NCBI RefSeq assembly: GCF_014656295.1
Contig: NZ_BNCD01000007.1
Span: forward strand, 62,001 to 126,000
Length of the DNA: 64,000 nucleotides
DNA from: Streptomyces sulfonofaciens
GTDB lineage: Bacteria > Actinomycetota > Actinomycetes > Streptomycetales > Streptomycetaceae
Reading direction: 5' to 3'
Shown here piece by piece: positions 63,098 to 64,000 of this stretch. Each line of letters opens with the position of its first letter. The stretch's first letter is position 1. The notes beneath the pieces are model-generated. The model worked only from the letters and a program-made list of their open reading frames with translations, ran no database searches and was not told the DNA's origin. A program made the translations under genes and the position numbers.

Positions 63098-63751
63098 TCA
63101 GGCCGGTGTCCCGGCCGTGAGGTCCGTTCCGGCCGTGAGGTCCGTCCCGGTCGTGTCCGCCGTCCCGCCACCTGCCCCGCTCTCGTAGGGGAACCGGGCC
63201 GGGACCGGCTCACGGGCGAAGAACGTCTTCGCCCGGGCCATCGCCCGCTCGTCGCCGAGCACGTCGCCCGGCCGGCTGCCGTTGCCGAGCAGCACGCCGC
63301 CGAAACGCATCCGCATGAACGCGGCCGTGAGCTGGAGGGTCCCTATCAGCGGTGCTGCCACCTCCTCCTCCTGGTGCGCATGCGCCGTGACGCCCCACAG
63401 CGCCCGGTCCGCCATGGTCGTCCTGAACTCCCCGGGCTCCCGCAGCCAGCCCGACCAGTAGTCCAGGTAGCGCTTGGTGGCGGCGGAGAGGGAGTACCAG
63501 TACAGCGGTGAGGCGATGACCAGGTCGGTGGCGGCCAGGGTGGCCTCGAACAGCAGCGACGCGTTGGTATCGGCGGCGCGGGTGCGGTCGGCGTGCCGCA
63601 GGTCCTCGAAGTCGGGCAGCGGATGGTCGGTGAGCCGGATCCAGCGCTGGGACGCGCCCGCGGGCAGTTCCTCGGCGGCCTTGCGGGCCAGCAGCTCGGT
63701 GTTGCCGTCGTCACGGCTGCTGCCCAGCAGGAACAGAAAGGTGCGGTTCAT
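63098..63751 (-). CDS. NADPH-dependent FMN reductase-like flavodoxin-fold protein
   Basis: This 217-residue flavodoxin-fold oxidoreductase has FLLGSSRDDGNTELLARKA, the FMN phosphate loop, at residues 7-25. LVIASPLYWYSLSAATKRYLDYWSG follows at ~75-100, with the flavin-contacting P-L-Y-W-Y. It would transfer electrons from NADPH to FMN, quinones or other small acceptors. ATG 63751 follows GAGGAA 8 nt upstream. The C-terminal ~20 residues (TDLTAGTDLTAGT) are a short repeat encoded by a GACCTCACGGCC-type unit. No partner lies nearby. Confidence 0.9.
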   Translation of the reverse strand: MNRTFLFLLGSSRDDGNTELLARKAAEELPAGASQRWIRLTDHPLPDFEDLRHADRTRAADTNASLLFEATLAATDLVIASPLYWYSLSAATKRYLDYWSGWLREPGEFRTTMADRALWGVTAHAHQEEEVAAPLIGTLQLTAAFMRMRFGGVLLGNGSRPGDVLGDERAMARAKTFFAREPVPARFPYESGAGGGTADTTGTDLTAGTDLTAGTPA

Positions 63752-64000
63752 CGACGTCTTCCTCTTGACGGACACGGGGTACGGCGTGCCAACGCTCGGG
63801 GGAGGCGCGAACATTCCGCTCCACCGGCGCCCGCACCCGCGTCCGCCACCGTGCCGGCGCCCTCGGCCCCGAGCGGCCCACCACGCCGAGCAGTCCGCGC
63901 AGCCGAGCAGCCCGTGCCGACCGCGCGCCCGGGGGTACCAGCCCCCGGGGCTCCGTGCCGCCCCGAGCCCTCGCCCACTCCCGAGCGTCAGTGCACGCAG
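63752..64000. other. Unassigned window end
   Basis: The last 249 bp hold no supported gene. Open frames on both strands are GC-rich shadows without ribosome sites. The promoter of the minus-strand reductase probably lies at the left of this stretch. Confidence 0.5.

Overview
The window is chromosomal DNA of a high-GC actinomycete, almost certainly Streptomyces. Support: very high G+C, GTG starts, the futalosine menaquinone genes mqnA and mqnC, a complete 14-gene nuo operon, a WhiJ-type DUF5753/DUF397 pair and an ECF41 sigma factor. As I remember it, the order mqnA - kinase ... mqnC - menG - menJ - NlpC/P60 - nuoA-N - recQ ... polyprenyl synthase follows a conserved Streptomyces core region; I could not run a synteny check. 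No rRNA, tRNA, CRISPR array, transposase or prophage was seen.

Layout. 1-5.8 kb: tail of an XRE/DUF5753 regulator with its DUF397 partner, a UdgX-type uracil-DNA binding enzyme, a DUF4229 membrane protein, a small unlisted ORF, a GAF/PAS/SpoIIE phosphatase and a TetR regulator. 5.8-10.4 kb: a MaoC-like protein, a 1.3-kb repeat-rich gap and an acyl-CoA ligase. 10.5-13.3 kb (minus strand): metX-metY behind a Cys-containing leader ORF. 13.6-15.2 kb: a cold-shock gene and mqnA. 15.7-20.1 kb: a Ser/Thr kinase, then an ECF41 sigma factor with its flavin oxidoreductase. 20.2-26.6 kb: an aldo/keto reductase, mqnC, menG, a GNAT acetyltransferase, menJ-like reductase and an NlpC/P60 hydrolase. 27.5-43.9 kb: nuoA-N behind a Rex-type operator. 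44.1-46.3 kb: recQ. 46.7-54.5 kb: an unusual minus-strand operon, gntR - two-cluster ferredoxin - lipoprotein - permease - ATPase - flavoprotein with HEAT repeats. 55.1-58.9 kb: fahA, a HAD hydrolase and a long-chain polyprenyl diphosphate synthase. 59.3-64 kb: a LolA-like exported protein with an ABC exporter pair, and an NADPH:FMN-type reductase.

How it fits together. Much of the window serves menaquinone-dependent respiration: mqnA and mqnC build the ring, the polyprenyl synthase the tail, menG methylates, the menJ-like enzyme would saturate the tail, and complex I reduces the quinone. The most interesting accessory locus is the 46.7-54.5 kb operon. It pairs an AprA-like flavoprotein and an AprB-like ferredoxin with a sulfonate/nitrate-type ABC importer whose binding protein carries a NosL-like C-terminal domain. 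I infer an uptake-plus-redox system for an unidentified, probably sulfur-containing, substrate.

A second theme is abundant minisatellite-like repeats. They sit just after stop codons (maoC-like, GNAT and fahA genes), in intergenic gaps, and as low-complexity inserts or N-terminal extensions in otherwise conserved proteins. Four genes (mqnA, menG, gntR, HAD) have a -10-like hexamer 6-7 nt before the start codon, suggesting leaderless transcripts.
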